Counted from the stretch's first letter, positions 48,001 through 60,601 are shown. The stretch is 64,000 nucleotides of DNA from Verticillium longisporum (GCA_019188255.1 JAETXT010000002.1:5890001-5954000), one strand, 5' to 3'. The notes: a model not told the origin generated them from the letters alone. A program made the numbers and translations.

Positions 48001-48125
48001 ATGCATGAGGTCTCGATGGGTGGACCTGAACGCGGCGCCGAGGCGGCTCCGCTGATCCCATGGGTGGAAACGATGCGCTCGAGGTGAACCGCAACTTCAT
48101 CCGGTCCACCATGTGGTACATTTGA
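45073..48125 (+). CDS. Argonaute (QDE-2/SMS-2 type), last residues out of frame
   Basis: Exons 45073-45273, 45329-45582 and 45639-48125, with introns of 55 and 56 bp, give about 980 residues. After a Ser-rich start come the Argonaute N domain, linker 1 (RGIGLNVDVANTAFWV), PAZ, Mid and PIWI. PIWI has catalytic D in IMGVDVSHAG, D in IYFFRDGVSEGQ and H in ARPVHYHVL, so slicer activity is expected. It binds small RNAs in quelling or meiotic silencing. The frame as given ends in an aberrant tail at 48087. One extra base at the CCC run 48057-48059 restores the conserved end STMWYI with a stop at 48123-48125. The exon sum is one short of 3n. I cannot tell QDE-2 from SMS-2 by eye. Confidence 0.94.
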
Positions 48126-48605
48126 GGCGACCTCTCTTTTTGGGAAGTATTGAGCAGGTACATGGTGCCTGAACGGAGGTCCTTAGTGATGGAATCCTTG
48201 GGAGCGACTGACTCTGGGGATTTGAAGGCGTTTCGACGATATGCATGACCGCCCAGAGGAAGCATGGTTATTAGGAGTCGAACGGGGAACGATAACAGAG
48301 AGGGCTGGCGAGAGGAAGATGAACGGGTGGACAAGGAATCTGCACAGGGACGGATCCCCTTGATAGGCCATCTTTTACCGATGGAGATGCAGTGGGTGGA
48401 TGCGGTGAGGCAGAAGCCGGCAGCACGACAGAGGTAGTTCAATCTGAAGAATTTCACGCTCATGAAGATGCAACCAAGTTTGATGCAGAATAAGCGTGTC
48501 TTGGAAATGGTAATGGTGGTAAATTTGATCGCTTTACATGGAAATGCGTCATACGCAAAAAGGCAAGAAGAAACGGTCTATCAGAATATCTAACTCGTCC
48601 ACGTC
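48126..48605. other. Intergenic gap between convergent genes
   Basis: These 480 bp lie between the 3' ends of Argonaute and the acyltransferase. Small frames carry no motifs. Both terminators must lie here. Confidence 0.6.
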
Positions 48606-50419
48606 TCAGCTGTGGTGGTCAACTAACGCCCGCTCCACCCTCTTCCCGACTCCGATGCTCCAGACGTCAACCTTGCGATGCCAGAGGTTCGTAAGGTACA
48701 GAGTAACACTCAGCAGCACGACGTAGCCAATGGCGTAACCGCCGGCGCGGCCGAACCTGTCGAACAGGCGCGGCATGATCCAGAACCCGAGGCTGTGCAG
48801 GACAGGTCCGTGGACGAGGTAGAGGGAGAAGCTGACGCGACCGAGATACTGCGGCAGGCGGGACTCGAGGAGGCGGCGCAGGAGCGGGCTGCGCAGGATG
48901 CACCAGAGCAGCAGCAGGGCGCCGAGGGACTGGTAGACCATCCAGCCGGCGAGGGGCGCGTAGTAGCGCGGCACCCAGGTGGACATGTACTGGAAGCCCG
49001 GAGTGTACTCGGCGGCCGCGTCGGGGTAGGAGAGTAGGTAGAGGGAGGCGAGGACGGCGAGCCAGCGGAGGGCGCGTCTGGTGCCGGGGGATTGCTGTAG
49101 GTGGTTGTGGTGCTGCTGCGCGTGTCGTGATAATGGAAGGCGGGTGTCCGCTGCGCGTATGTCGAGCTCTGACATCAGGGTGCCGCCGAGGAAGGTGGCC
49201 ATGTCCCAGCGGCCCATCTGGAGGCAGTAGGCTGTGAGGACCGCGGCCAGGGCGTGACGGGCTTTGGGCTTGAAGGCCGCCGTGGCGAGAAGGAACATGT
49301 ACACAAACATTGAGCCGCGAAGTTCCATTGGAATGGTGAAGGTGTGGGGGTCGTAGCGGGGGTGGTAGTGGCCAAAGTTGAAGGGGTTGGCCCACTCTGC
49401 GTAGGCGCGAGTGAAGTTCTGAATGGCGTAGGTCATGTTGTCGTGGATGAAAGGGTGCTCCTCCCACGAACCGCCTAATTGGACCCATGTGGCGGGCTCA
49501 GAGACGTTGGTGATGTTGGTGAGATCGATGGGGGCTGGGTTGAAGTAAGGGGCCACCCAGGGGAAGGGGGCCAGAGACTCGACGGCGCGGGAGATGTTGA
49601 GGGCGTCGAGCTCCTCGAGGGGGCACGGCGGTAGACGGTAGAGGGACCAACGTTCTTGGAGGTCACGTTGAGACAGATTGTGTCGGTCCAGGTGGTGAGG
49701 TTGCCAAGGTACAGCGAATTCTGCAGATGCAAGAACTCAGCGACGCCGTCAGCGCCTATGACGTGGTGCGTCATGTTGGCGCAGGGAGCCTTGAGCGTGG
49801 GAATGCTGGCCATGGTCACGGTGCCGTTGATGTAGACCGAGTCACGGCCCTTGTAAACTGCATCCTCTGAGCGGAAAACACCGACCTGAGCGAGCATGGC
49901 GACGATGAACATGCTGATGGTAGGTGGGATGTAGAGGCGGAAAACACGGCGGAAAACAGCTGAAGCGATGCTTTGGTACGCGGCTTCGATGCGGCGCTCG
50001 TGGATTGATCGGAGGATATGGCGGCACACGACGTAGCCTGAGATGGCAAAGAAGATGGTGACCATGGGGTGGCCGCGATGAAGCAGGCAAACGATGGGCA
50101 GTGTGGCCCACGATGTGTACGGTTCTGGCGAGTGAGGTGGCATCGCACCGTACCCCAGCATGATGAGAGGTGTCCATGGCCATAGGAAGTGGTAGTTGAA
50201 GACGAGCAGACATGCGATTCCCCGCAAGCCATCGAGGCTTCGGATCTTGTCGCTGGCGTTCCTCATGGTGCCAGGGACGGCGTTCGAGGGTTTCTCATGG
50301 TCATCCAGTGACGCATTAGCCTTGCTGATACTGCGATGGTGAGAGGACCAAGGCAGTGACGGCTCCAGCCCGTCAGGCGCCTGTGTATGTGAGGGCTCAT
50401 CCCTATCGCTTGAGGGCAT
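48606..50419 (-). CDS. Acyltransferase-3 family membrane protein, one-base frameshift
   Basis: The start is MPSSDRDEPSHTQAP at 50419. The N-terminal half has IRSLDGLRGIACLLVFNYHF, the family's opening helix with its RxxDGLRG signature, then PMVTIFFAISGYVVCRHILR. The C-terminal half has FTIPMELRGSMFVYMFLL, CLQMGRWDMATFLGG and LGRVSFSLYLVHGPVLH. About ten membrane segments are expected. Such enzymes transfer acyl groups to sugars or lipids at membranes, and the substrate here is unknown. The two halves are in different frames. One added base at the five-base run 49619-49623 joins RRAP to LEELDALN. The span is one short of 3n (1814), giving 604 residues when corrected. An unusual intron is the alternative. 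Confidence 0.85.
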
Positions 50420-50840
50420 GGTGCCTCGTGGAATGTGGTCGTCGTGGATAGTATTCGTCCCGCATGCGATGCGCTTGTCGATGCTTTCTTGGATCAGGTC
50501 GAATGAAGCTCGACGAGACGATGCAAAATCGTGGCAGGAAGGAATGGTTCAGCGTCCAGCGACGTGAGCTCCAAAAGCTACGCCAGCGGCAGTAGCTACT
50601 TACCTAGCAGCAGCAGATACTGCGGCAGCAGCAAACGGCATGGCCCCTGCCGAGCTGAAACAGTGGGGGTACGACGCTTACCTAAGTCGCACGGAAACAG
50701 GCAGCAGAGGGGCAGGGCAGGTAGTAATGACGTATAGCATCGCTCCTACCGACTCAGGGTCTGTCCGTGTCACTCCAAAAAGTTTGGTCGCTCCAAAAAG
50801 CTTACAACCCCTGACCCCGCCAGTCGCGACGTTGATGAGT
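50420..50840. promoter_or_regulatory. Upstream region of the acyltransferase gene
   Basis: No supported gene. Near 50765-50805 a short direct repeat (ctccaaaaag, twice, 18 bp apart) precedes the inverted-repeat element. Confidence 0.5.
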
Positions 50841-51690
50841 TTACAGCTGACAGGGGTGAGACTCAAGTTCACCCCCCCCAATCCGGGTAAACCTCGGGGG
50901 TAGTTAGCATAATTTTAGAGCAATTTCATAACTCCACAGTGCAAATATAATTATATACTATGCCTATATTTTAGAGTTAAAATATATATATTAAAGAAAT
51001 AATAGATTTTAAATAGATTTTAATTATATATATATAGCATATGCTCTAGAGAGCTAGATTCCTAAGGTAAGTTAGGCATATACTTAGCATATGCTTAGCA
51101 TATACCCTAGAGAGCTAGCTTCCTAAGGTAAGTAAGGTAAATACCTAATATATACCTAGGATATATCTTAGAGAGCTAGATCCTTAAAATATATATACTT
51201 TTAGAATTAAGTCTTTAAGGTAAATAGGTTAAGTATATACCTAAGTTACCTTAAGAAGCTAGCTCTCTAGGGTATATACTAAGCATATACTAAGCATATA
51301 CCTAACTTACCTTAGGAATATAGCTCTCTAGAGCATATGCTCAATATATGCTAAGCATATGCCCAATTTACCTTAGGAATCTAGCTCTCTAGGGCATATA
51401 CTAAGCATATGCTAAACATATGCCTAACTTACCTTAGGAATCTAGCTCTCTAGAGCATATGCTCAATATATACTAAGCATATGCTAAGCATATGCTATAT
51501 ATATATAATTAAAATCTATTTAAAATCTATTATTTCTTAGAATATTAACTTTTCAAAATATACTGTACATACTGCATAGGGCCCGTGCATTGTAATTGTG
51601 CATGCCATTCCCCCCCCCCCCCCCCCCCGAGGTTTCTCCGAATTGGGGGGGATGAACTTGAGACTCATCCCTGTGAGCTGCATCCCGGAC
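50841..51690. repeat. Inverted-repeat (foldback or MITE-like) element, about 850 bp
   Basis: The outer arms, about 50848-50900 and 51629-51683, are diverged inverted copies (cagctgacaggggtgagact against the complement of agactcatccctgtgagctg). The inner arms are AT-rich and also inverted. The 50994-51045 stretch with aataatagattttaaatag mirrors 51490-51537, and gagctagattcctaaggtaa mirrors ttaccttaggaatctagctc. The core repeats AGCATATGC and CTCTAGAG many times. A 19-base C run lies at 51610-51628. No transposase frame is present, so it would be non-autonomous. Confidence 0.8.
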
Positions 51691-54600
51691 GTTGATTTCA
51701 CTTCGCCGCTCGTCATCTTAGGCCCCACGGCTCGGCACGTCAACGCCTCACCAGGTTGTCGGGGGCCAAGTTGACGAGGGAGAGACTCTTGTGACCCAGG
51801 AGATTGAACCAGTACTCCACGATACTGATGCGGGCCGTTGCTGCCAATCCGGTACACGGTTGCCCGCTCTGCTGTCCAAAATGCTGATGTAGTATCAGCC
51901 GCCTATCGTCTACTAAGGTTAACGTTCCGCAAAGCTTCAGATTTACCCCTTCGCTAAATTAGTTTCATTCAAACCTTATTGCCCGATCGCCGTTGTCTTG
52001 ACAGCGACTGAGGCATTGTTCTCGACAGTTACAGTACCCCAAGCAGTCCTCTGACAAGCGTTTTGCGTCTGAGCGTGACCCTCTCAGCCAACGGCCGGCT
52101 TGCTTCCGACCGGCCGATGTCTCGACTGCTCCATAGTAGATAACGAGGACAGCTCGCATTTGTCGTGGTCTGGTGTTCTATGGCGTGAGCGTAACTTTTT
52201 GCGTCGACCCCGAATCCTTGGACTCGAATCCTTCGATGCAATCGTCATCAGTCACGGCTTTTCCCCTGGCAAGGAGCTCGAAGGAGCAACCGCCGCCAAA
52301 ATGTACTGTACCAAGTTATGGGTCTGCTCGGCAGGACAAGCCGAACAAGAACTCGAACAGCAGTATAAAAATATATGCACATCTAAACCAATCCTATGGG
52401 ATCAATTCCGACTTGGAAGGAAGAAACCTAAGGTAGGCTGCATTGATGGTGGTACAGTAACAGAATAGCACCTATGATGAAACGCACAAATTTTGGACTT
52501 CGGCTTTCCATGTTGGCCTCGTTGCCTTCGTGCGTACAATGTGGATGCTGAGGTATCGCGACTGAGCGACGCTCGGAAAAGAATGACTGATCTAGTCGTC
52601 TTGGTGTGTGGAGGCTGACTGGGAATACAGCATCGACGAGCCGTTTGCGAAACGTCATTAGCTGTGACGGCATGGGTGTTATAGAACGAGCTCAAGTGGC
52701 TGACAGACCATCTTGTTACAACGGACAAAAAGCTTCTGGAACATCAAAAGGGAGCCTGGGGACTGCGCGGCGAAGCAAAGAATCTCCACAACAACCCATC
52801 ACAAGAACTTGTCGGCTACTTTTCGAGCGAAGAACTCATTCGGTAAGCAGCGGGGGACACCCCAGGATTAGACCTAGACGTATCACTTCCGAGGCTTGGA
52901 TCCCAGAGTCTCTCGGCCGAGAAATTTGCGTGGCTGAGCACCTCAACAGTACTAACTCATTTCCGTAACTCCATCAATCAGAGGACACTTCCTTGGACTT
53001 GACTTCTTCCACTGACTGGCCGGAGAAACAGAATTGACAACAATCTGTGGGCGTCACGTGCTGCAACGCCCCGCAATACGCCCGAGTCACAAGATTGCCT
53101 TTTATGGGGCTGGAGAGACACAGCCCTGCCCTGTAAGACCGCATGTTTTCATGGTAACTGATCGAGTCTGTGTGAAGGATGGACAACGAACGGCACCAAA
53201 GGACCTTCGCCCAAATCATGCTGCACATACGCTGGGTGCCCGCCTGACCTTACCGAGGACCACCGAGTACCTACTGTAGTAGTGCCGAGTGTTCTCAAAT
53301 CACATGACGCCTTGGCCCCATCAGGCGACGCCAGATCGTCGCCTGTCAGCAACCTGCACAATTGTTCCGTCATGGTCGGCTCCGAAACTCCCTTTTCACA
53401 GCCACGCCACGGCGATCTGTTCCGCGAGAGGCGTTGATAACTCCCCGGGTGGAGTGTTTGCGGGGGAAGCTTGCCGATCTAGGGGCGGTCACCCCGATGC
53501 ACCTTGCGCTCAGCCCTTTTCCAAAGGTACCAACAGACGATCTTCCATCAGTCACGCGTTGCTGCTTTCGGACCCATTTTGCACACCTGGTCGGCCGAAT
53601 AGTTGCTAGTCGTCCAGTCACCGGCCGGCGATGAGCCAACATCCACCGCAGGACACGTTGCTCCCTGGTGCGAGTCTCTTGCGATCTGCGATGCCTATCT
53701 TCCCGATGACGCGCATCCACTGCATGGAAGGACGCACAGAAGGTTGGAAGAAGCCAAGGCAACGCAAGAACGAAGACACGGCATGCAAGCTAACCAGGCG
53801 CCACAGAAGCCGCGGCGGGACGTTTAATCGACGCCTGTGAAGCTCTCCCGGCAAGGGCAGGGGTCGCTTTCCGAACTGGGATGTTGTCAGCGCACTTGAC
53901 GAGCGGTCGAGCGTGAAGCACTCCCCAGCACACCAGCTATTGATTTCGTCCAACGATAATTTGGGTCGCAAGGGGCCTCAGCCCATCGGCAAAGCAAAGC
54001 GAACGGAGCGATGCTCCCGCCCAAGAAGATAAGCAAGTTTGTCACAAACTCGAGACTTAGAGGTTGGGCTACTTTTGATATGCATAAGCACTGCAATACA
54101 CTCGAGTGTAACGGCCACCGCCAGGCCGTGCAGCATGCCATCAACAGCATGACGACGACTCTATCCGAATCAATCATTCGGTAAACGGCCTGGACCTCGA
54201 CAAAAGCACATACACCTGCCGAAAGCAGCACCGCAACCGGGCTGAGCATCTATACAGTACTATAGCCTGTCGGTGAGACAGTCCCGTGACCACTGTGCAG
54301 CATCACAATGGCTGTGCAGTGACGGGGAGGCGCAGTCCCGACGTCGGGGCGCTGGGCACTCATGCAGGCAGACCGCGCCAACGAACCACAAACCACCACA
54401 AACCATTCGCAAGCACTCAGCACAGCACCGCCGAGTGTCCGTGCCGCACAATTGGCGGAACGAGCTCCGCGGGCCCCCGGTTCCGCTATCGACTGATGCC
54501 ACCTGCGAACCAGCCATGGCCCATGGCTCTGTAGGGCCAGCAGGCCAGCAGGCCAGCATGGCGATTTTGAGGCCCTCCACTACCGTCTCCATGGCTCCCA

Positions 54601-55562
54601 GTGGATCAGCCAGCACTGCTTTTTCGCTTGTCGCCCCCCTGCGGCTTGAACCAAGCCTCAAGGGTTCTCGGGCGCCAATCGCTTCTCCCTTCCATCGCTT
54701 GTCGTGAGCCGCGTTGTGTTGCAGTACACAGCCTCCCCACTCCGCATCACAACGGTTCGCGAGAATCAAGGTACAATTTACTTAAGGGCCGCTGCGTCCC
54801 CCGCCCCCGGGACCGGTTGATAGTTACAACCCCACGCTCAGCTGCCCCGACTCCGAAGCCGAAAGATCGACACGACTCCGACTCGAGCCGTGCCTATTTG
54901 AAAACCAGACCAGACCACTTCAGACCAGACAACCCCAGCAAACTTCAGCCCTACAGCCTTCCCCCCCCCCATGCCCATGAACAGTTAGCTATACACAGCT
55001 TCTCTCCACAACAACAACAACAACCCAACCCCCAGTGCTCTGCACACACCTACCTCCATTGGTGTTATCATAGGAACTTCTGAAGCACTTGGAAAGCCGC
55101 ATGCGGGGACATTCCCCGCCCAACAATTGACTCGGTCAAAGAACCCCCAACTCTTAAACCCTGCAGTCACCGATTCGCCTTTCCAAAACTATCTCAGTAG
55201 ACCGCTGTCAGATTGCAGTCTACCGGTTGGGCCCTTCTCCCCACAGCCTTCCTCCACGAAACCCCCCCCATCCGCAAACGTGGCGGTGTTTCTAGACTCC
55301 AGCATTGAACCTGAGTTGAACAACTCTTGTTATTGCGTGCTTCTCGGAAACGCAATTTGCTACTGTGATCACTACCTCAACGCCGCCACCGCCTTCGACG
55401 ACTTTGTCGATTCGTCCATCATTGACCCGCCGTTCATACCAAGCGTTACGCCAGCCACGGCGGCGATACTTTCGCCAGAATGGAGCTCACCGCTGGCACC
55501 TGGTGTCATGGAATTCCCATCCGACCCCCCCCTCGTACTCTTCAGTCACTCCGAGTCCAACA
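51691..55562. other. Long gene-poor stretch, no supported gene
   Basis: Nearly 3.9 kb has only short competing frames on both strands. A hydrophobic minus-strand frame at 53887-54249 (120 codons) has no family motif. From about 54850 to 55560 the sequence is C/A-rich, as in a long leader of the following C2H2 gene. An open + strand frame at 55127-55636 lacks an early ATG. Confidence 0.5.
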
Positions 55563-56274
55563 ATGAGCCACCACCCTGCTGTCTTTTTCGGCATGCACCT
55601 CGGCGACTTCGACAACGCCACCACTATCAGCGATGAGGGCAGCAGCAGCTGCAGCTGGGACACGCCGGCGACGATGGCGACCGGCCTGGAACAACGATTT
55701 GCCTGCCGTTGGGGCGAATGCGGCAAGAGCTTCCCGCGACCTAGCGATCTCACGTGAATACCCCTTTTCCTGATGTATTTCCTTTGTCATTTTCTTGTCT
55801 CCGACTTTATATCAATACCGTTACCTACATTGCATCGTCAAGATGCAGCCCCATACTTCACTTTCAACTCTCCTCCACACGCGGGAACAGGCGACAGCCT
55901 ATCTAACCGTTTCTATCTACATGACCTTCAAGATTTGTTGTCCTTCCATTTTCCAACCTCCCTCGGCATAATTTTGAACCAGCCCGACTAACACGCGGAA
56001 AAGCAAGCACGAGCGGTACCACATCAAGGACTACCACTGTGACGAAGTTGACTGTTGCAAGGCCTTTGCGACGCACAAGGACCTGAAGCGCCATAAGAAG
56101 ACGCACGAGAAGCTGGATGGCGGCGCGGCGGCGCAGGGCTACCGTTGTCGCGTACCCGGATGCCGAAAGGCCAAGACGGGCCACGTGTACAACCGTCGCG
56201 ACAACTTTACGCGACACCTGCGAACGAAGCATGCAGACCTGGACTTTGATGTCAAGGAACTAGGGAGTGGCTGA
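55563..56274 (+). CDS. C2H2 zinc-finger protein
   Basis: Exons 55563-55753 and 56004-56274, with a 250-bp intron (ctaac branch near 55990), give 153 residues from the chosen Met (MSHHPAVFFGMHLGD). Three C2H2 fingers are seen. The first is CRWGEC..H-x3-H, split by the intron inside SDLT-KHERYH. The second is CDEVDC..H-x3-H (KRHKKTH), and the third CRVPGC..H-x4-H (TRHLRTKH). It is probably a sequence-specific nuclear factor. The start is uncertain. A different frame just upstream is open for over 100 codons and TF-like (FDDFVDSSIIDPPF). It could join at the eight-base C run 55525-55532 if one base is removed, giving a longer protein. Confidence 0.8.
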
Positions 56275-57111
56275 TGATTTTAGGAGTCTCCCTGATGCAT
56301 CTTTCTTTTTTTTTTTCGTCCATTATTTATTTTTCTCTTTTGGTGTGATAGACTTTGATACCAGGACTGAGGCTTCACGTGAGCCGGGAAGGAACCTTTC
56401 CCATTGGTTTTTCCCTTGTTCTTCATATTTACTTTGGATGTATCGAGATGGACACTATAGATGGATACACTACGGGACGCACTCACGTGGCGACGGGAAA
56501 CGAAGTAGCGTTGAGTCCTGTTGAGAATTGTTCGCTCATGACGCTGTCTGCACTCCGCAATATAATGGTTGACCACACGTGAATGTCTCACGTGGTGTCT
56601 GTCTGTGTCTGATGGCTTCGGGTGGAATGACCATCACCTTGGGGTGTTCTCGCTTGGCGTTAGCTGGGAATGTGTCCGGTTCTTCCTTGTGTTAGGTAAG
56701 GTAAGCTTCAGAGAGTGTTCCTAAGATGGCAGGATCGTGAAGTTTGCCCGAACACGAGTGCCAGCAGCCCATCAGGCAGAGACTCCAAACTTCAAAGGTA
56801 TATGTCGCCTCAATTTGATATGTACGCATTCGCATGAGTCCGATCGTCCGACTTTGAATATCATTCGCAGTGGCTGTGCTCGGGTGCTCGGGTGCTCGGG
56901 ATGCCGCCTCGTAGGGCGATGACGTTACAGAGGGACTTGCTAGTCGCTGCTCAGGCACATGCAGGGACGTGGAATGACCCCGCTGCTGCCGGCCAAGCTA
57001 CAGGTCGCCAACAGGTTGAGACCCAAGCTCTCCCCCGCGATCGTCATCTTTTTGTGTCTTCCCTAAAACATCACCACGTCCATCCGACACAACCACAGCT
57101 GGCATCTCACT
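56275..57111. other. Intergenic, upstream of the Sro7-like gene
   Basis: These 837 bp have no supported frame. A T run (56303-56318) follows the C2H2 stop and may be part of its 3' end. A direct repeat of GGTGCTCGG occurs at 56882-56900. Confidence 0.5.
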
Positions 57112-60100
57112 ATGGCGTCGGCATTCCTCCGAAGCAAGCAGACAGGCATGCAAAATGACCTGTCTGCTGCCATCTTGCCTGACCATTTTGCTCCCGACGA
57201 ACAAGCACGATACGGCATCAACTCCCAGATCAGGTGAGCCGGCCCTTCGACGCGCGTCCTCGCAGAACCACCTGCCCTTCCCCAAGAACACCCCAAAACA
57301 TCCCGAGATTGCGCTGACGACTCCTTCACTGCAGCTGCTTCGCGTACGAACCCATCCAGTCCCTTCTCGCCATTGCGACAAACGAGTCCCAATTCGGCCC
57401 CGGAAAGATCTTTGTCTTCGGCCACACGCGCGTCTCCAAGACGCTTGAACCGCCAAGACGCACATCCTTCCGAGCCCTCCGCTTCACCGCCAACCGACTT
57501 GTTGCCCTCGATGCCAAGAATGACCTGACCATCTGGGACCTTGATTCGGGTGAACGTGTCGCCGGCCAAGTCATCTCCGGCAATGTCGTCGCCGTCGTCA
57601 CCGACCCCATGCTCGACTGGGCCTTCCTGGGGCTAGCGACTGGCGAAGTGCTGGCTTACGACCTCGACCGCGAGAGGATCTCCAACTCGTTTCGCTTGCC
57701 CAACTTTTGGCGCGAGCATGACCCGAGCGCCAGAGCCGTCGGCCTTGTTCGTCTGGCCCTGCACCCCACCGACATCGGCAAGCTCCTCATCGGCTACACG
57801 ACCGGCGCTGTCATCTACTCCTTCAAGCAGAACATGCCGACCAAGTTCTTCGAGTATGTGCTGCAGCCCGGCGCTCCAGGCGGAGGCGGTGGAGCTATCA
57901 ACTCGGTCCGCAAGCCACGGTTGACAGACGCTCTGTGGCACCCGTCAAGCACGTTTGTGTTGACAGCCCATGATGACGGGAGCATGGCCTTTTGGGACCC
58001 CAAGGACGGCAGGCTTCTGACGGCACGGACGCTTGAGCACCTCAAGGTTGATGAGGTTGCGAGCGGTAGCGCGCCTGCCACCTTTCATGAGACTTATGCG
58101 CGCATTGCTTGGTGCTGCAAGCAGAACCCCGACGACACGGGTTTGTTGATCGCAGGCGGTCAGCCCCCTGATGCCCCGGAAAAGGGGTTGACCTTCATCG
58201 ACCTCGGCCCTACGCCGGCGTATGCCACGGCGTCGTGGCAGGTCGAGCAGGTTCACTTCAGGCGTAGACGCCACAGTGTCCTTGCCACTCCGCCCGGCGC
58301 CGAGGTCATCGACTTTCTGCTCTTCCCCCGCTCCTCTCCGCACTATGCCGGCTCGCATGACCCAATCGCCATCATGAGTCTCTTGACCTCTGGTGAACTC
58401 ATCACCATGAGCTTCCCCTCTGGTTATCCAATCACGCCGACGAACCAACTCCATCCCTCCGTGTCTCTGGTTCATCCCTATGTTTCCCGCTTCGCCGTGC
58501 AGACTGTGGACCGCGGCCGCTGGCTCGGCATGACCGAGATCCGCAACCAAGGTGAACCATTACTCAAAGGTGGTGCCGAGGCGACGAAGCCATCGAGGAA
58601 GTATCAGGACCGCACCATCCTGCAGGTGGCGCACGGCGATGGTACCGTCAGGCTCTGGGACTCGGGCCACGGCGATGAGATTGAGAACCCAAAGGTGCTC
58701 CAGGTTGACGTGGCACGAGCCCTCGAGCGCGACAGCAACGTCAATGTCACAGCCATGAACATGGCCCCCAACACGGGCGAGTTCGCCGTCGGAACGAAGA
58801 CGGGTGAGGTCGTCATCTACCGGTGGGGCGTCAACAGAGGCCACGGAAAAGACCAGCAGCAAAAGGTGGCCTCCAACCCGGGCGGTCTCACGGACATCGC
58901 CGCAAGGGCGGAACCGCCGCTGAAGGAGGGACTGCAACCGATGAGCCTCTACGAGATGATGCAGGGCCCCATCACAGCGCTGTGTGTCTCCGACGTCGGC
59001 TTTGTCGCTGCTGGCTCCGAGAATGGCTTCTTCAGCATCATTGACTTGCGGGGCCCCTCGATCATATTCCATGCCTCCATGACTGAGTTTGCGAAGCACG
59101 AAAAGCGATCTTCTTTCCTCAAGAGCTCTCACAGCGCGACTGGGCCCAAGGAGTGGCCTGTAGCGATTGAGTTTGGTGTGATGACGCTCGAAGGCGATAA
59201 CTACTCGAGCATCTGTTGCTTCATGGGCACGAACCTAGGCCGGGTCGCGACTTTCAAGCTTCTCCCGGCCAACAGCGGCTACACGGCGCAACTGGCTGGC
59301 CTTCAACAATTCGACGGCAAAGTCGTCGCGCTGTGTCCGATTGTAGCCGAGACCGGAAAGCCTGCACTGGCAACGGGCGCTGTTGTTGCTGGCTTGCGTA
59401 GCGGCCAGCAGGTCAACGGCATGCTTGTGGCTGGTAAGTCCACTCTGGTACCCAATGTCTGGCGCTGCTAACCTTGCTAGTCACACAAACCGAAATCCGC
59501 ATCTTCAAGCCCGCCACCGGCAAGGGCGCTTCGAAATCGTTCGACGACGCCCTTTGCGACGCTGCCAACGTGACCGAATACGAGCTCCGCGGCATGGCAA
59601 TCGTGGGTGTGTTTGGCGACCGGACCACTCGCGCCTACACCATCCCAGGTCTCAAAGAGATCAATATCGTCCAGTTGCCCATGCTAGATGCCAGCCGCAC
59701 CATCGGCGCCGCAGTCACCAAGACTGGCGACGTCTTTGGCTGGACGGGACCCAGCGAGCTCACGAAGCTTTCGGTCTGGGGCGCAGGCCAACCCTTACCC
59801 AGGAGCGCAGACGTCATGATCAACCCCCAGCTCACGGCACCAGTGAGACCAACCATCTCTAACATACAGTGGCTCTCTGGAACGCAGTACGTCAGTCCCA
59901 CGGACCTCGACCTCCTCATCGCCCCAGACAGGCCGCCGAGCAAGCGCATGATGGCCGCCGCCGCCGCCGAGCAGCGCGCCGCGGGGGGTGGCGGCGCCGC
60001 CACGGGCGGCGCGGGTCCCAGCAACGAAGGATGGGGGGACTACCTCACACGGCAGCCCAACGGGCGGGCGGAGGAGCCCAACATTATGGGCGTCAGCATG

Positions 60101-60208
60101 GACCACCTCCCGGACCAAAGTCAGGGATGGGCCGACGACGTGGGAAAGTTCGTGAACAAGCAAAAGAGGAACATGGTCACGGGGGCGCTGAAGAGCAAGT
60201 TCTTCTAA
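57112..60208 (+). CDS. Sro7/tomosyn/Lgl-family WD40 exocytosis regulator
   Basis: Exons 57112-57233, 57335-59433 and 59481-60208, with introns of 101 and 47 bp, give 982 residues. The start MASAFLRSKQTGMQNDLSA is followed by a chain of WD-like repeats. Repeat cores include LVALDAKNDLTIWDLDSG, LTAHDDGSMAFWDPKDGRLL and VAHGDGTVRLWDSGHGDEI. The C-terminal part has an Ala/Gly-rich loop (MMAAAAAEQRAAGGGG) and a short tail ending VNKQKRNMVTGALKSKFF, reminiscent of the SNARE-like tail in this family. Family members bind the plasma-membrane t-SNARE Sec9 and Rab Sec4 and guide polarised secretion. Length and architecture fit Sro7. Confidence 0.9.
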
Positions 60209-60601
60209 GCGGCACGGCCTCGCAGCGCGAGTAGATTGATATCCATGCATTGCAGGCGTTGGGTGCTACTGGTCTGGGTTTGCAATATCGGGAAGAACCT
60301 TTGCCGTCTGGGGCGTGTTTGGAGCCGTCCGGGTTTCCAGATTGGAACCACAGAAAACTTTACTCTGCCTCTTCGTCACCCCCGAAACTTTGGTTGGGTC
60401 AGCGTGGTGATGCTTGCTGACCGGTATGTCCAGCAAGGTTTCTCGTGCCTCTCGCAGCGGATTGAGTTCAGTCATCAAGGCCATCACGATCCTTATATGA
60501 AGCAGGTGATGGATGCCGTTTTCTACTTCATCTCCGGCCCCTCCCAGTACCATCGTCACTGCGTCATACTAGCCGTCGTATCAAACCCGCACAACTTCGT
60601 G
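60209..60601. promoter_or_regulatory. Gap between Sro7-like and secreted-protein genes
   Basis: These 393 bp are in frame with the following gene from 60236, but the peptide they would add lacks any domain, and the signal peptide starts only at 60602. I read this as promoter and leader. Confidence 0.5.

Noticed and set aside
53887..54249. Hydrophobic 120-codon minus-strand frame
   Set aside because: Hydrophobic frames arise by chance in C/T-rich DNA. No signal, family motif or neighbouring exon was found.
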